DNA of 64,000 nt from Nemopilema nomurai (GCA_003864495.1 ML133379.1:149742-213741), one strand, 5' to 3'; counted from the stretch's first letter, positions 12,136 to 25,700 are shown. Notes: generated from the letters alone by a model not told the origin. Program-made: numbers and translations.

Positions 12136-12486
12136 GACAACGCAAAACGATGTGGAGAATTGCGCTCATAGGCATTACCTCTACCCCTCAAAAAGCATCT
12201 TTATGAAGATATTAATACATAGAGAGTTTTATTTCGATACTTTGAATAATCTTTTTGCGTTATTTCAATGACTATGTGCCAATTAAAGTAGGCAAAGAAG
12301 CACAACATCGACGGCCATTTTGGCCTGAGCAGTCAGCGGTCACGTGTACTTTTGGCGCCTAGATGCAAAATGATTTTGAATCGTTGACCAAAAGTGAAGG
12401 AGGGCATCCAGTTTTGTGTCGCAGTTGCGAAGAACTTTACATTAGATTGTCGAACCATTTGCTCATTTCCAAAAAAAGCCATCGTT
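12136..12486 (+). promoter_or_regulatory. H1 promoter, unit 1
   Basis: CCAAT at 12279-12283, CACGTG at 12341-12346, TTTTGGCGCC ending at 12359. The spacing is conserved in all units; the last motif is about 127 bp from the ATG. The reading frame is open for 31 codons upstream of the chosen ATG, but a start there would place most of the promoter-proximal leader in the protein. Confidence 0.72.
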
Positions 12487-13119
12487 ATGGATTCATCTGC
12501 GGCGTCACCTAAGAAAACCAAAAAGGCAGCAGCACCCAAGAAGCCGGCTGCTCATCCTGCATACAAGGACATGATCGCGGAGGCAATCAGAAGCCTGAAG
12601 GAAAGAAACGGCTCGTCGAGGCAGAAGATTGCCAAGTATTTGCAGGCTAATTACAAAGGCCTTGGTGATGAGAGCGCTTTGAAGAGAAACCTGAAGGCTT
12701 CCTTGAAGAAACTTGTCGCATCGGGCTCACTCGTGCAGACGAAGGGGGTGGGAGCTTCGGGGTCGTTCAAACTACCTGTCGCCGCGAAGAAAGCAGCAGC
12801 AGAAAAGAAGCCGGTCGCAGCAAAGAAAGCTGTGAAAAAGCCAGCAGCACAGGCTAAGAAGAGTACGCAGGCTAAAAAGGCCAGTACCAGCTCAGTGAAG
12901 AAGAGTCCCGCGAAAAAGAAGGCAACGACAGCGAAGAAAGCAACTGGTGCTAGCAAGTCCCCCAAGAAGCCCAAAGCTAAAGTAGCCAAGAAACCAAAGG
13001 CTGCTGCAAGCAAGAAGGCTTCGGTGGCTGGAAAGAGCAAACCGAAAAAGGCTGCAGCTAAGAAGACGGCAAAGTCACCTGCTGCAAAGAAATCCAAGGC
13101 CAGCAAGTCGAAGAACTGA
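12487..13119 (+). CDS. H1: Linker histone H1, unit 1
   Basis: Binds linker DNA at the nucleosome entry/exit and compacts chromatin. The 210-codon protein has a short basic N-tail (MDSSAASPKKTKKAAAPKKP). A winged-helix GH1 domain at about residues 22-95 runs from AHPAYKDMIAEAIRSLKER to GVGASGSFKL. The long K/A/S-rich tail contains SPAK, SPKK and SPAAK motifs, typical CDK sites of H1. I chose the ATG that gives the MDSS start because it begins at the normal H1 N-tail; the longer frame from 12394 has a hydrophobic, cysteine-containing lead unlike H1. The gene follows H2B in the same direction. The protein is identical in units 1-3. Confidence 0.97.
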   Translation: MDSSAASPKKTKKAAAPKKPAAHPAYKDMIAEAIRSLKERNGSSRQKIAKYLQANYKGLGDESALKRNLKASLKKLVASGSLVQTKGVGASGSFKLPVAAKKAAAEKKPVAAKKAVKKPAAQAKKSTQAKKASTSSVKKSPAKKKATTAKKATGASKSPKKPKAKVAKKPKAAASKKASVAGKSKPKKAAAKKTAKSPAAKKSKASKSKN

Positions 13120-13174
13120 GGGCTCAGTTCTCCAGACATGTTCGTCTTAGTGCGCCATCCTGTCCATGCAAAAC

Positions 13175-13190
13175 AGCTTTTTTAAAAGCT
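13175..13190 (+). terminator. Histone 3' stem-loop of H1, unit 1
   Basis: AGCTTT-TTTA-AAAGCT followed by ACCAAA, 55 nt after the stop. Confidence 0.9.
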
Positions 13191-16100
13191 ACCAAATAGT
13201 TGGATATCTTGTCTTGACAAGCCTTGTTGGCTGCATCGATCACTCGCATTTTTAATGGCTTTTTGCTTTCTGCGTAGACCAACCCAACATTAAAATGAGC
13301 ATACCTATAGCTTAAATGGTTACTGATTGTTTCAGCTTAACCATAACTGTGATCTGAAGGTTTCCGTCCAGAAACTCTGAAACATGTGGTGGGTTGGCTT
13401 GGTAACATTTAGAGAAGCTTTTTAATACTGTGGTTCTGTAATGCATGCAAAATAAGTTTTGAAAGAAGCAACTTGAGACTTGTCTTTGAACACTGTGAAT
13501 ATTAGTTTTTATTGGGAAGTGAAGAAAGCATTGTATTCTAAAATGAAGGCTCAACCTATTTATCATAACCTGTGTCAGGCTCAACCTCTTTTCTGGTAGG
13601 TAAAGTTAAATTTTTAACACACTGTTTTCACAAAACCAGCAGTTCTGGACTCTTTGTTAGCAATAAAATGTGTGGAATTCAAATAGAATGGTGACTTAGA
13701 AAGTTTTCCATCCAATCTGACAAAAGTGAATTTTGGGACACTTTTTGAAACACTTTCTCACCACAGCTTCTCGATTTGCTTTAAGAGATGTGAATAAAGT
13801 TCTCATTCCTATGATTCTTGGACCAGATTTCTAAAATTTCAGCAAAGTTTGGTATTGTTGTGAAGACAAACAATTTCAAAAAACTAAATTCCCTGAAAGC
13901 TATCAATCTAGGACTTGATTTTGATATTTTACTATTATCTTATAACCAGCATTAAAACAATTTACCATGTGTTGATGTTGAATTGATGTAAAACAAAGTT
14001 TAAATTCTGCATTCTCAATAAAAAGATAGTTTTGACTTGCACCTGATTCCTAGTGTTTAGTAATTTTCATTAAGAGTTGTAAAGGGAGCTTCTTTTGCTA
14101 TAATTTCATCAAATCAACCAATACTTTCATCATATGTCCAGTGATGTAAAAGAAAGTTAAAACGCTGTAGTAATCCCAAATGGCAAGCAGTTTTATAGTT
14201 TGGTTTGATACTTTTTGAGGTTTTCATCAAGATTTGCATAGGAAGCTTCTTTTAGTAGAATCATTCCAAAATCAACAACAAGCAATTCATCATATATTGG
14301 TGTTGTTTGATGTAAAACAGTCCAGTGAAAATAGTCATTTCCATAAAACAAGCATTGTTTTATTCTTGGGTTTTATAACTTTTTGAGATTGTTCATCAAA
14401 AGATGTAAAAGAAGCTTCCTCCTCTATCATTATTGAGGGAAAAGTTAAGCATTTCATTATATGATAGTGTTGTTTGATGTAAAATAAAGTGAAAACATTG
14501 TATTCCAATAAAACAAGCAGTGTTTTATTACGACTTATTACCTTTCTTTGATTTTTCACCAAGTCTTGAGTCATCAGTCTAGACTCAATAACCTAGGATT
14601 TCTTTGTACCTTTATGCAGTTTGATGTAAAATGAAGTGAAAACACTATATTTCCATGAAATAAGCAAGGTTGCACTTGGGTTTGATAACTTTTTTATGGT
14701 TCTTTATAAAGGGTTTTAGAATAAGCATCTGTTGCAATCATGCCAAAAACAACAATCAAACAGTTTGTCATATGATTGTGTTGTTGATTCAAAACAAAGT
14801 TAAAATTCTGTATTCTTATTAAGCATTTTGATTTGATTTGGATTCCTAGTGTTGGGTGATTTTCATCAAGAGTTGTAAAGAAAGCTTACTTTGCTATCAT
14901 TCCACAATCAATAATCATACATTTATTCATATGTTGGTGCTATTTGCGGGTAAAATAAGAAGAACTGTAGTTCCATAAAGCAAGCAGTGTTCTACTTAAG
15001 TTTGATAACTTTTGTAGTTCTTCTTCAGGACATGGAAAGAATTCTTCTTTTTAAATCATTCTGGATTCAATAACCAAGTATTTAGGGATATAAAAGTGGT
15101 TTTTTATGTTAAACAAAATAAAAATACTGCTTTCCCAGAAATCAAGTAGTATTATTCTTGGGTCTGACAATTTTTTAAGATTCTTCATCTATTATCAAGC
15201 ACTTCTTCATATGAAAGTGTTCTTTTTTGTAAAACAGAATGAAAATGCTGAATCTTTATAAAACAAGAAGCTTTTTTCTTGGTCTGTGACTTTTTGATGT
15301 TCTTCTTCAAGACATGCAAGCCAGCTTCTTTGATATCATTCCCGAATCCATAATCAAGCAATTCGTCATATGATAGTGTTGTTTGATTTAAAGCAAAGTT
15401 AAAATTATGTATTCTTATCAGGCAAGCAGTTTTGATTTGATTAAGATTCCCAGTGTTGGGTAATTTTCATCAAGAGTTGTAAAAGGAGTTTCTTTTTATA
15501 TAATTTCATAATCATCAATCAATGTTTCATCAATGTTGGTGTTCCTTGATGTTAAACAGAATGTAAACACTGTTTTGACATAAAACAAGTAGTGTTATGT
15601 TAGGAATTGTTTACTTTGTTTGATTTTTCATCAAGACTTGTAAAGGAATCTGCTTTTCCATAATTCAAGGCTCAATAATCAAGCATTTGTTCATATGTTG
15701 GGGCTGTTTGATCTAAAGTAAAGAGAAAAAACTGTTTTCCCTTTAAATAAGCAGGGTTATACTTGGGTCTGATAACTTTTTTAAGATTCTTTATCTAAAG
15801 TTTTAGAAAAAGCTCTTTTATCATTCTAGACTAACAAATCAAGCATTTTATCACATGTTTGTGTTTTTTGGGGATAATAAAAGTAAAAGTACTGTAGTTA
15901 CATAAAACAAGCAGTGTTATACTTGAGTTTGACAACTTTTTGAGGTTCTTGATAAAGAGTTTCAAAGTAAGCTTCATTTGTAATCATGGCAAAATCAATA
16001 ATCAAACAATTCACCATTTGATAGTGTTGTTTGATTTAAAACAAAGTTAAAATTCTATATTCTCATTGATAAGTAGTTTTGATTTGATTTGGATTCCTAG

Positions 16101-17584
16101 TGTTGGGTTATTTTCATCAAGATCTGTAAAGGAAGCTTCTTTTTATATAATTTCATGATCATCAATCAATGTTTTCATCATATGTTGGTGTTCTTTGATG
16201 TAAAACAAAATAAAAACACTGTTTTTTCATAAAACAAGCAGTGTTTTACCTGGATTTGATAACTTTGTTGGGTTTTCCTTCAAAACTTGTAAAGGAAGCT
16301 TTTTGCTATCATTCCAGAATCAACAATAAAAGTAATCACATCTTGGTGCAGTTTGATATATTTGGGTTTGATATCTTTTGAGATTTGTAATGAAGAATTG
16401 AAATGAAAGCTTCCTTTGCTATCATTCCACAATCAAGCATTTCATCATGTGATAGTCTCCTTTGATGTAAAACAGAATTAAAATGCTGCATTTCCATTAA
16501 ACAAGCAGTGTCATACTACTTGGGTTTGACAACATTTTGAGGTTCTTCAAAAAGTGTTGTAAAGAAAGCTTCTTTTGCTACCATTCCAGAATCAATAACC
16601 AAACATTTCATCATATGTTGGTTTTGTTTGATGTAAAATAGATTCGCAGATATAAATTAAAATGCCCCTCATAAAGAAGAAGGAAATTTGAATGGACTTT
16701 TTTATAGACTTTTTGCAAAAATTACATTTTTTTCCTTATCATTCAAAAACCATCTTTCTATGTTCATTTTCCATATGTTTGTGTAGTAGCCACTCAAAAG
16801 AAATAGCTTATGAGTTGATTTGGACCACAAAATGCGTCAATACTACATAAATGGGTTGAAGGAGCCCTCCATTCCATCATTCCCAAATTAGTTTTCTATC
16901 AATTAAATTTTGACCACATTTTGACCCAACAATTCACTATTTGTGCATTACGCAGAGAAGGCTTCAATTAAGTGAGAGGGCTTCAATGAAGAGTGTTCTC
17001 CATCCCATCATTTCAATATCCTTTTCCTAATTCTAAACAATTTATCACGTGTTGATAAGCAATGTAAGACCTGGTTTTGACTTGAAAATGTCGGCACGAA
17101 TTACCCGTAAGACAAACTTAGTCATACTACATTTAAGAAAAATCTGACCTAAAATGATTTTTCCAGAACGTAAAAAGGGACAGCTGTATCGCGTTGTTTA
17201 TGTAATGGAGACAGCTTTAGATTTGATTTAGAGAGCAGTTGCGTGGATTTTCAAAAGAAAGGTAGATGTAGTTTTTCGGAATAATGTGTCTGTTAGCATT
17301 AGAGAAAGAAGATCATTAGGGGCTTTCGGAAACCCTCTAATCAGAGTAACTCATTAGCGTAGCCAAAAGAATACTACCTATAAAGAATATAATATAATAT
17401 AAACTCTGACTAATAGTAATCTGTAAGAGGAAGTTTATTTCGAAAATTGAATATTCAATTTAGCTAATTTTATATTGTGCTTTATTACTTTGGTAGGTTT
17501 TGTACATGAATGCATACGGAAATCTTTAGAGAAATATCGCTGTGTGCAATGGGATAGAGAAACATCGTTTCTGGCGTTCGTGGT
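13191..17584. repeat. H1-H3 spacer with long ~160-bp satellite array, unit 1
   Basis: No gene. From about 13790 to 16650 the DNA is a degenerate tandem repeat. The word near CATATGTTGGTGTTGTTTGATG recurs at about 14130, 14292, 14459, 14613, 14770, 14928, 15209, 15368, 15530, 15692, 15852, 16012, 16180, 16337 and 16611, mostly 154-168 bp apart. Typical sub-words are AACAAGCAGTGTT and AAAGGAAGCTTCTTTT. The flanks (13191-13790, 16650-17584) are unique AT-rich DNA shared between units. Confidence 0.88.
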
Positions 17585-17600
17585 GGTTTTTAAAAAAACC
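17585..17600 (-). terminator. Histone 3' stem-loop of H3, unit 2
   Basis: Minus strand GGTTTT-TTTA-AAAACC, as in unit 1. Confidence 0.9.
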
Positions 17601-17646
17601 GTTTTAAACGAAATCTCATCTGTCAAGATGTGATGGAGTGAGTTGC

Positions 17647-19080
<1,434 letters not shown>

Positions 19081-19146
19081 ATTCATGTTGCTGGTCCTTC
19101 CTGTCCGGCAATCAGCATTCGTCCAAGTGCAAGCACACAGAAAAAC

Positions 19147-19162
19147 AGCTTTTTTAAAAGCT
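19147..19162 (+). terminator. Histone 3' stem-loop of H4, unit 2
   Basis: AGCTTT-TTTA-AAAGCT, 66 nt after the stop. Confidence 0.9.
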
Positions 19163-20629
19163 ACCAAAAATGCCAAAGTTGCCTGATTTCGGCCTCGTAG
19201 CTTCACACGATTTAAAAAGGATGTCATTATTTCTTCTTTAAGTTCAGTAGCTACACATTTCATCGATCACAAGTATCGGGGCATTGTGCCAGTAAATTAT
19301 TAGTCCAACGTTCCTCCCTTTTTAGGTGACAGGAAAAAGCGCCTTTCTAGCCATATAATGTGTCGGACAGTTATTATAAACTTCCTTTCCAAAATTACTC
19401 CATCGTATCGGTGACAAATTTTGGTCTCATTTGTCAGTTGATCAACAGTCTGTCGTGCATAGTGTTGATGGTGTTTGTAGGAAGAAAATAGTTCACCACT
19501 TAGCAGATTATGTTGAAATATATATTGGCTTTTCGGGTTTGAGTTTGAGATTGTCACTGTTATTGTTTGAAGCATTGGGGCTGATGAGCTCACTCTTTCC
19601 CCCTCTAGGCGTATAGAGAAATGAAGATGAACACATTTCAAGCCGGTCAAGAGAAAAAGCACCTTCTCTGATTGAAAGCACCTTTTCACCACACTTTTCG
19701 ACTTGCTTCAAGAGATGTGAAAAAAGTTCTCATTCCTATCATTCTAGAACCAAGTTTCTAAAAGGTCATCATTTTTGTGTGTTGTTGTGAGAAGAAACAA
19801 TTTCATAAAACTAAATTCCGTGAAAGCAATCAATCTATTACTTGATTTTGATACTTTCCTATCATTTTATAACCAACGTTAGACAGTTTACCACGTGTTG
19901 ATGTTGAATTAATACAAAACAAAGTTGAAATTCTGTATTATCAATATATAGGTAGTTTTGACTTGATTCTGATTCCTTGTGTTTAGTAAAGTTCATCAAG
20001 AGTTGTAAAGGGAGCTTCTTTTGCTCCATCAAATCAACCAATACTTTCATCATATGTCCATTGATGTAAAAGAAAGTTAAAACATTGTAGTGCTACAAAA
20101 TAACAAGCAGTGTTATATTTTGGTTTGATAACCTTTTTGAGATTGTTCATTAAAACATGCAAAAGAAGCTTCCTCCTACATCATTTTTGAGGGAAAAGTT
20201 AAGCATTTCTTTAATGTAAAACAAAGTGAAAATATTGTATTCCAACGAAACAAGCAGTGTTCTATTAGCACTTGTTTACTTTGTTTGACTTTCCATCAAA
20301 TCTTGTAAAGGAAGCTGCTTTTTTATCATTCTAGTATCAATAACCAAGCATTTCTTCATATGTTGGTGAAGTTTAATGTAAGATGAAGTGAAAACATTGT
20401 ACGAATTTTCCTAGTTACAACTCTCCTGGAGGGTTCTCGCCCAATACCGACCCTAAAATGCCCAATATGAAGTACACATAACAACAACGAGAAATGTCGA
20501 AAAAATGTACCGGCACAAGTATGAAGGAAAGAAAACCTCTTAAACCAGAAACTAGAAATTAGTATTCTATCAGTAATTAAGAATGTCGTGTGTGTCACAA
20601 GAAGGTAAACCAATTTTAGCATCTTTGGT
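19163..20629. repeat. H4-H2A spacer with ~160-bp repeats, unit 2
   Basis: No gene. It copies 2263-3736 almost base for base but lacks single bases at several places (for example around 19365-19375, 19562, 19609 and 19694), all losses relative to unit 1. The satellite part is at about 19770-20395. Confidence 0.75.
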
Positions 20630-20645
20630 GGTTTTTAAAAAAACC
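20630..20645 (-). terminator. Histone 3' stem-loop of H2A, unit 2
   Basis: Minus strand GGTTTT-TTTA-AAAACC. The frameshifted H2A frame of this unit runs into this element and stops inside it. Confidence 0.9.
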
Positions 20646-20689
20646 GTTTTTCAATGCAAAGATAATCAGAGATGGCCAACCGAAGCGAC

Positions 20690-21072
20690 TTATGATTGGC
20701 GGCTTTCGTCTCGGTCTTCTTTGGAAGAAGCACTGCCTGAATGTTGGGCAAGACACCACCCTGTGCAATGGTGACTCCACTCAGCAACTTGTTCAACTCC
20801 TCGTCGTTCCTGATGGCGAGCTGCAAGTGACGAGGGATGATTCTTGACTTCTTGTTGTCTCTTGCTGCATTGCCAGCCAACTCCAAGATTTCTGCAGACA
20901 GATACTCGAGTACGGCTGCCAAATAGACGGGAGCCCCAGAGCCAACTCGCTCGGCATAGTTGCCCTTCCTCAACAATCGGTGGATACGTCCGACTGGAAA
21001 CTGTAATCCAGCTCTGGATGTCCTAGATCTCGCCTTAGCCTTGGCTTTTCCACCTTTTCCACGTCCAGACAT
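20690..21072 (-). pseudogene. H2A: Histone H2A with 1-bp deletion in the last codons, unit 2
   Basis: Identical to the other H2A copies through residue 125 (KAA). A T is missing from the TTT run at about 20696 (ATTGGC instead of ATTTGGC), which changes the penultimate codon and removes the stop. Translation would continue for about 20 extra residues into the stem-loop. The histone fold is untouched. I list it as a broken copy, but a 1-base homopolymer loss is also what a long-read consensus error looks like. The nominal stop TTA is at 20690-20692. Confidence 0.85.
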
Positions 21073-21402
21073 GATTGCTTAATAACAGATTTTCTTAATC
21101 GAGTTGACTGACGCGAAAGTGCAAGGGAACGATTGCTAGTAGTACCGCCAAAAGCAACATTTCAAAGCGGCATTCATTCGAAACGCGCCAATCGTCGCCT
21201 GCTCGAGTCGGCCATTTCGACGAACCAGGCGAAGACAGCCAATCGGCTGCGACCCTGGTCGGTCATGCGGTCTTCGGGCTCATTCTCGATTGCAAGGCGA
21301 GCTGGACTCAAATAAAGAAGCGTGCCTTGGCGCCAAACCATCAAACCGAACTTGCTTGTCTCGAATCAAGTTGAGTGAATTTTTAAGAGAAAAGTCGCAA
21401 AC
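21073..21402. promoter_or_regulatory. Bidirectional H2A/H2B promoter, unit 2 (no transposon)
   Basis: The intact 330-bp divergent spacer shows the arrangement before the unit-1 hAT insertion. CCAAT at 21188-21192 and 21239-21243, an AATAAAG stretch at about 21311-21317, GGCGCC at 21329-21334. Confidence 0.77.
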
Positions 21403-21809
21403 ATGTCTGACGCTCCAGCTAAAGGAGGAAAACAGGCCCCGAAGGTCGCCAAGAAGGGAGAGAAGAAAGCAGGAGTTGGTAAAAAGGTGGCAAGGCCGGC
21501 TCAGGAGAAAAGAAAAGGACGAAGAAGCGCAAGGAAAGCTACTCTATCTACATCTACAAGGTGCTCAAACAAGTCCACCCTGACACGGGAATTTCCAGCA
21601 AGGCCATGAGCATCATGAACTCGTTTGTCAACGACATTTTCGAGAGGATCGCTCAAGAAGCCTCGCGACTTGCCCACTACAACAAGAAGGCGACGATCAC
21701 TTCGAGGGAAATCCAGACATCTGTCCGACTTCTCCTTCCCGGTGAACTTGCCAAGCATGCTGTCAGCGAGGGCACCAAGGCCGTCACCAAGTACACGTCC
21801 AGCAAGTAA
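21403..21809 (+). pseudogene. H2B: Histone H2B with 1-bp deletion in the N-tail, unit 2
   Basis: Starts [19 protein letters not shown] like the others. At about 21481-21486 the A-run is 5 instead of 6, so from about residue 28 the frame reads [12 protein letters not shown] and ends prematurely. The original frame resumes as an open frame from about 21561 through KYTSSK to 21809. Apart from this deletion I see no change in the protein-coding part. It is either a recent pseudogene or a homopolymer error. Confidence 0.87.
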
Positions 21810-21871
21810 ACTACCTGACCTGCCCTGGAGAGTTTGGTTCATTCTGCTCTCAAACGGTCGACATAAAAAAC

Positions 21872-21887
21872 AGCTTTTTTAAAAGCT
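21872..21887 (+). terminator. Histone 3' stem-loop of H2B, unit 2
   Basis: AGCTTT-TTTA-AAAGCT followed by ACCAAA. Confidence 0.9.
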
Positions 21888-22399
21888 ACCAAATTCGCCA
21901 ATTTTTTCCTCAACCTCAAACACACACGACCAATTGATTACAATTTTATTTTTTCAACATTTTGTTTTAACTTGAGCGAGTGAGAGTGCCATGGCCCAAT
22001 TTTGTTATCAAAAACACTATCGAAACCCTCAGAATGAAAGCCATTTAGTGAGAAACTATAGACCTATGTTATTGAGGAGTGCTGCCCTCATGTAAGGGAC
22101 TGATTTTAAATTTGGTATCTTAAGGATCGTTATTGGATGATTCCAAACATACATCAAGCATAAAGTCTTTCATAACAATACCTGGTTATTCTGCCAACCC
22201 TCAATATTCTCAAATTTTTTAACCTAACCTAATATTTTTCTTAAATCATTCCTGCCCAACACAAAAACTCTTGATAAGAAATTCACGAAGAAGCATCTAA
22301 TATTTTTCTTAAATCATTCCTGCCCAACACAAAAACTCTTGATAAGAAATTCTCGAAGAAGCATACCAAATTTGTAAACCTGAAATAGTATCCATAATA

Positions 22400-22535
22400 C
22401 AGGGCCTCCGAAAAAGGGGGTGCCACGGCCCCCGCACTTTTTTGTAAAACAATAGAGCTTTTCTAAATATCTTTTGCCATGATTGTTAAAATCTCCATTG
22501 GCCCCTCCACTTTCCAACCTGCGTCGGAGCCCCTG
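22400..22535. mobile_element. MITE (CAGGG..CTCCGA ends), unit 2
   Basis: Orthologue of 8834-8968 at the same position, with the same TAATA flanks. It has one extra A in the A-run after CTCCG. Confidence 0.8.
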
Positions 22536-22910
22536 TAATACATGATATCTTTCAGCCCTTTTCCTTGATAAATGCACTTTTGATGAAAAGCAAATTTCAC
22601 TGTTTTTAGAAAAACTAGTTTCTACTTTGTGGAGGCAATCGGTATCTGCGTGATGGTTATTTCACTTGCAATTTTAGTTCATTTGATCAACCAAAAAGAT
22701 ATTTTATACTTACAAAGAACACACAAAACTAAGCTAAACGAACAAACATGATAGGTAATTTTGGATAACCACCTTCATTTATCCCATCAAATCAAAAGTA
22801 CAACTTATTTAGAAATTGGGATAGTCCCACACAATTACAAGGCCAACATGATTTTATATGATACATGATACAAAGCCGTGAGCATAAAATCAAATTCAGT
22901 TTATTTTGTC

Positions 22911-24020
22911 CAGGGGCGTAAATATTGGGAGTGGGAGGGGGGGGTTGCCCCACCCAACATTTTGTCGGGCAAACGACAGACAAGATGTTCGCAAATCCGT
23001 AACTGTCGGGTAAAATCTTTCAGTCTACCGAAATCTTTCAAAGACTCGCTGGGTATATCGTATCGGTATACTGTTAAACTTTGAGTCCTTCTTCGTCAAT
23101 ATTTCGAGTAAATCACTACTTGGAGTGACTCCGCCAGCCTAAACGCCTATTAGCTAACCACTCTTGAAAACTGGCGTCGGTTCTTTGCGACCCAGTAATA
23201 CATTTTTCAACATGATTTTTTCTGAATGAGTCCAGCACCAGCATCATTGGCCCTAGCCACCCTGGATGCCGCAACAGTCGTGTTAACAAAAAGTTAACAC
23301 GACTGAACTGCAGCTTTTCTACACGTAAATTGATCTAATAATACCCGTTTTCTCTTTTACAAGAAACCTAGATTGGGTCCTATTACTAAAAGTTTCTTAA
23401 TTTTTCACTAGTTGCTAGTACTAAAAGTTTCTTATTTTTAGATAAACATCAAATTTTGCTCCTTCCCTTGTATATTAATTGTATTTAAGTTTATGACCCA
23501 ACAGTAAGATTTGATATTGTATCTTTTGTTCATTATTCTTATGGAAACAGGGGTACTTTTTATCGAGACACCCGGTACAGTGTGCTTTGATTCTTTTATT
23601 ATTTTCGTATTGTTACCGAGACACCCGGTACTTATTATTTTCCTGCTCAGAAAGTCAGCTTTATTTTTTGGAGTTTCTTAAAAGTATTGATTTAGTTCTA
23701 AAAGTTTCTTAAAATCTCGGGGCCTTAGTACTAGTCTTCCTATAAACCGATTTCTTATCATAAAAGAAACGTGTAAACACTAATTGACATATGAAGAGCA
23801 AGGCATTGACTTGTAGTTCAAAGGTTAATACAAAAACTAAACAAAAATACGTAAAAATATCAGAAAATTACAAATGCAACAAATTTCATAACTGTTTTAA
23901 AACATTGAAGGATCACCGCGAAGGCTTCTCCCATAACAGATCTCATAACATTTTAGTCGGACAGTGGCGAAAATTATGTACATCCCCCTCCCAAAAAGAA
24001 AAATACTAGTTACTCCCCTG
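22911..24020. mobile_element. 1.1-kb hAT-like element, unit 2
   Basis: Orthologue of 9344-10451. Flanks ATTTTGTC (22903-22910) and TCTTTGTC (24021-24028). Contains the 13-bp hairpin at 23275-23305. The same insertion in units 1, 2 and 4 shows that it was spread by array duplication or conversion and did not insert independently. Confidence 0.82.
23275..23305. repeat. Perfect 13-bp inverted repeat, unit 2
   Basis: CAGTCGTGTTAAC / GTTAACACGACTG around A5, as at 9707-9737. Confidence 0.95.
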
Positions 24021-24492
24021 TCTTTGTCTCCTTTCAACATCAAGAAAAGTAACCCTTTCCCTTCATTTACAGGTGAAAAATGTTAAAATGTTATCAATTT
24101 AAAATGCCCATGTTCACTGTTCAAAATGAGTGCTGATTTCCAAATTTCAATTTTGTGAATTTCAAATTTTCAAACAATTATGCATTACGATCTATTCCTT
24201 GTGCAAATCGTCAGATTTTTCAAAATCAGCTTCGTTTGGCCTTTTCGAACTTTGTAACGACAGATCATAACTGCCATCTAGAGTTGTGCTTCCTCAATCC
24301 GAATTTCAACTTAATTTTTCACGCCCCACGAGCTTACGAAAAGCTTGCATAGTCTGTTCAGCAAGCCACTGTTTGAAAGTCTCCAAAACATCCATCCATT
24401 ATCATTTTCGAAGCATGCAGAGGAAGGAAACAAATCTAGTTTAACGTGGAACGTAAGTATTTCATGTCAGAAACTTATTTTGAGTCTGAAGG

Positions 24493-25700
24493 CTTAAGGA
24501 TCCTTATAGGATAATTCCAAACATACATTAGACATAAACTCATTTTAAGAATACCTACATTTTGCCAAGCCTCAATAATCTTTACATTTTTTAGCCTAGC
24601 CTAAATTATTCTTAAATAATTCTTGCCCAACACAAATTCGTGAAAAGAATTTCACCAAGAAGCATACAGATTTATTAGTCTTTCAATTTTAATCATAATT
24701 CAAGAAAGCTTTTAGCCTCTTTCCTTGATTAATGCTCTTTTAATGTAAATCATAACTGGCTGTTTTGAAGAAAATTAGTTTCTAATTTCTGTATCCGTTT
24801 GATGGTTATTTCATTCGTTTGATGGTTATTTCACTCAGTTTCAGTTTTATTTTAAAAATACCACTGGATGCATACATTTGTTGAGATCAGAAACAATTCA
24901 GGCTTAAAAGTATAAACAATTTAAGAGAAAGTTAACTAATATAAACATAATAGAAAAAATCAAAAGTAGAGGAGAAACAAGCTAGCACTGTTTCACTTGC
25001 AATGTTAGTTAATTTGTTCACCCAACAAAATTTTCAATGCTTCCATAGAACACACAAAACTAAACTAAACGAAGGAACTTGACATGTAATTCAGGATAAG
25101 CACTTTCATTTATCCAATCAAATCAAAATTACATTTTATTTAGAAATCGGAATAGTCCACACAATTACAAGGCCAACATGATTGAATATATACAAAGCCG
25201 TGTGCATCAAATCGAAATCAGTTTATTTTGTCTCCTTTCAACATCAAGAAAAGTCACCCTTTCCCTTCAGCCTTTCACATTCGCGGTAACATCTCTCCTT
25301 CATTTACAGGTGAAAAATGTAAAAATGTTATCAGTTTAAAATGCCAATGTTCACTGTTCAAAATGAGTGTGGACTTCCAAATTTCAATTTTATGAATTTC
25401 AAATTTTCAAATAATTATGCATTACGATCTGTTTATTGTGCAAATCGTCGAGTTTTAAAAATCGTCGAGTTTTGCCTTTTCGAACTTTGTAACGACAGAT
25501 CATAACTGCCATCTAGAGTTGTGCTTCCTGAATCCGAATTTCAACTTAATTTTTCGCGATCCAAGAGCTTACGAAAGGCTTGCACAGTCTGTCCAGCAAG
25601 CCACTGTTTTAAAGTCTCCAAAACACCCATCCATTATCATTTTCGAAGCATGCCGAGAGAGGAAACAAATCTAGTTTAACGTGGAACGTAAGCATTTCTC
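24493..25700. repeat. Copy 2 of the ~1.2-kb spacer duplication, unit 2
   Basis: Parallels 10924-12135. It carries the empty site of the 1.1-kb element at about 25215-25245. No gene. Confidence 0.83.

Larger units (their letters stand above)
22119..24466. repeat. Copy 1 of the ~1.2-kb spacer duplication, unit 2
   Basis: Same structure as 8553-10896, including the 68-bp doubling (22229-22364), the MITE and the 1.1-kb element. No gene. Confidence 0.83.

Noticed and set aside
12394..12486. In-frame N-terminal extension of H1
   Set aside because: Not histone-like and includes likely leader sequence; in unit 4 it is replaced by transposon sequence while the MDSS start is retained.
12651..13139. 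162-codon antisense frame over H1, rich in Ala/Phe/Leu, looking like a membrane protein
   Set aside because: The hydrophobic composition is the reverse complement of Lys/Ala codons in the H1 tail.
13790..16650. Regular repeats resembling a CRISPR array
   Set aside because: Period is about 160 bp, with degenerate whole-length repeats, no short constant repeat with unique spacers, and a eukaryotic context.
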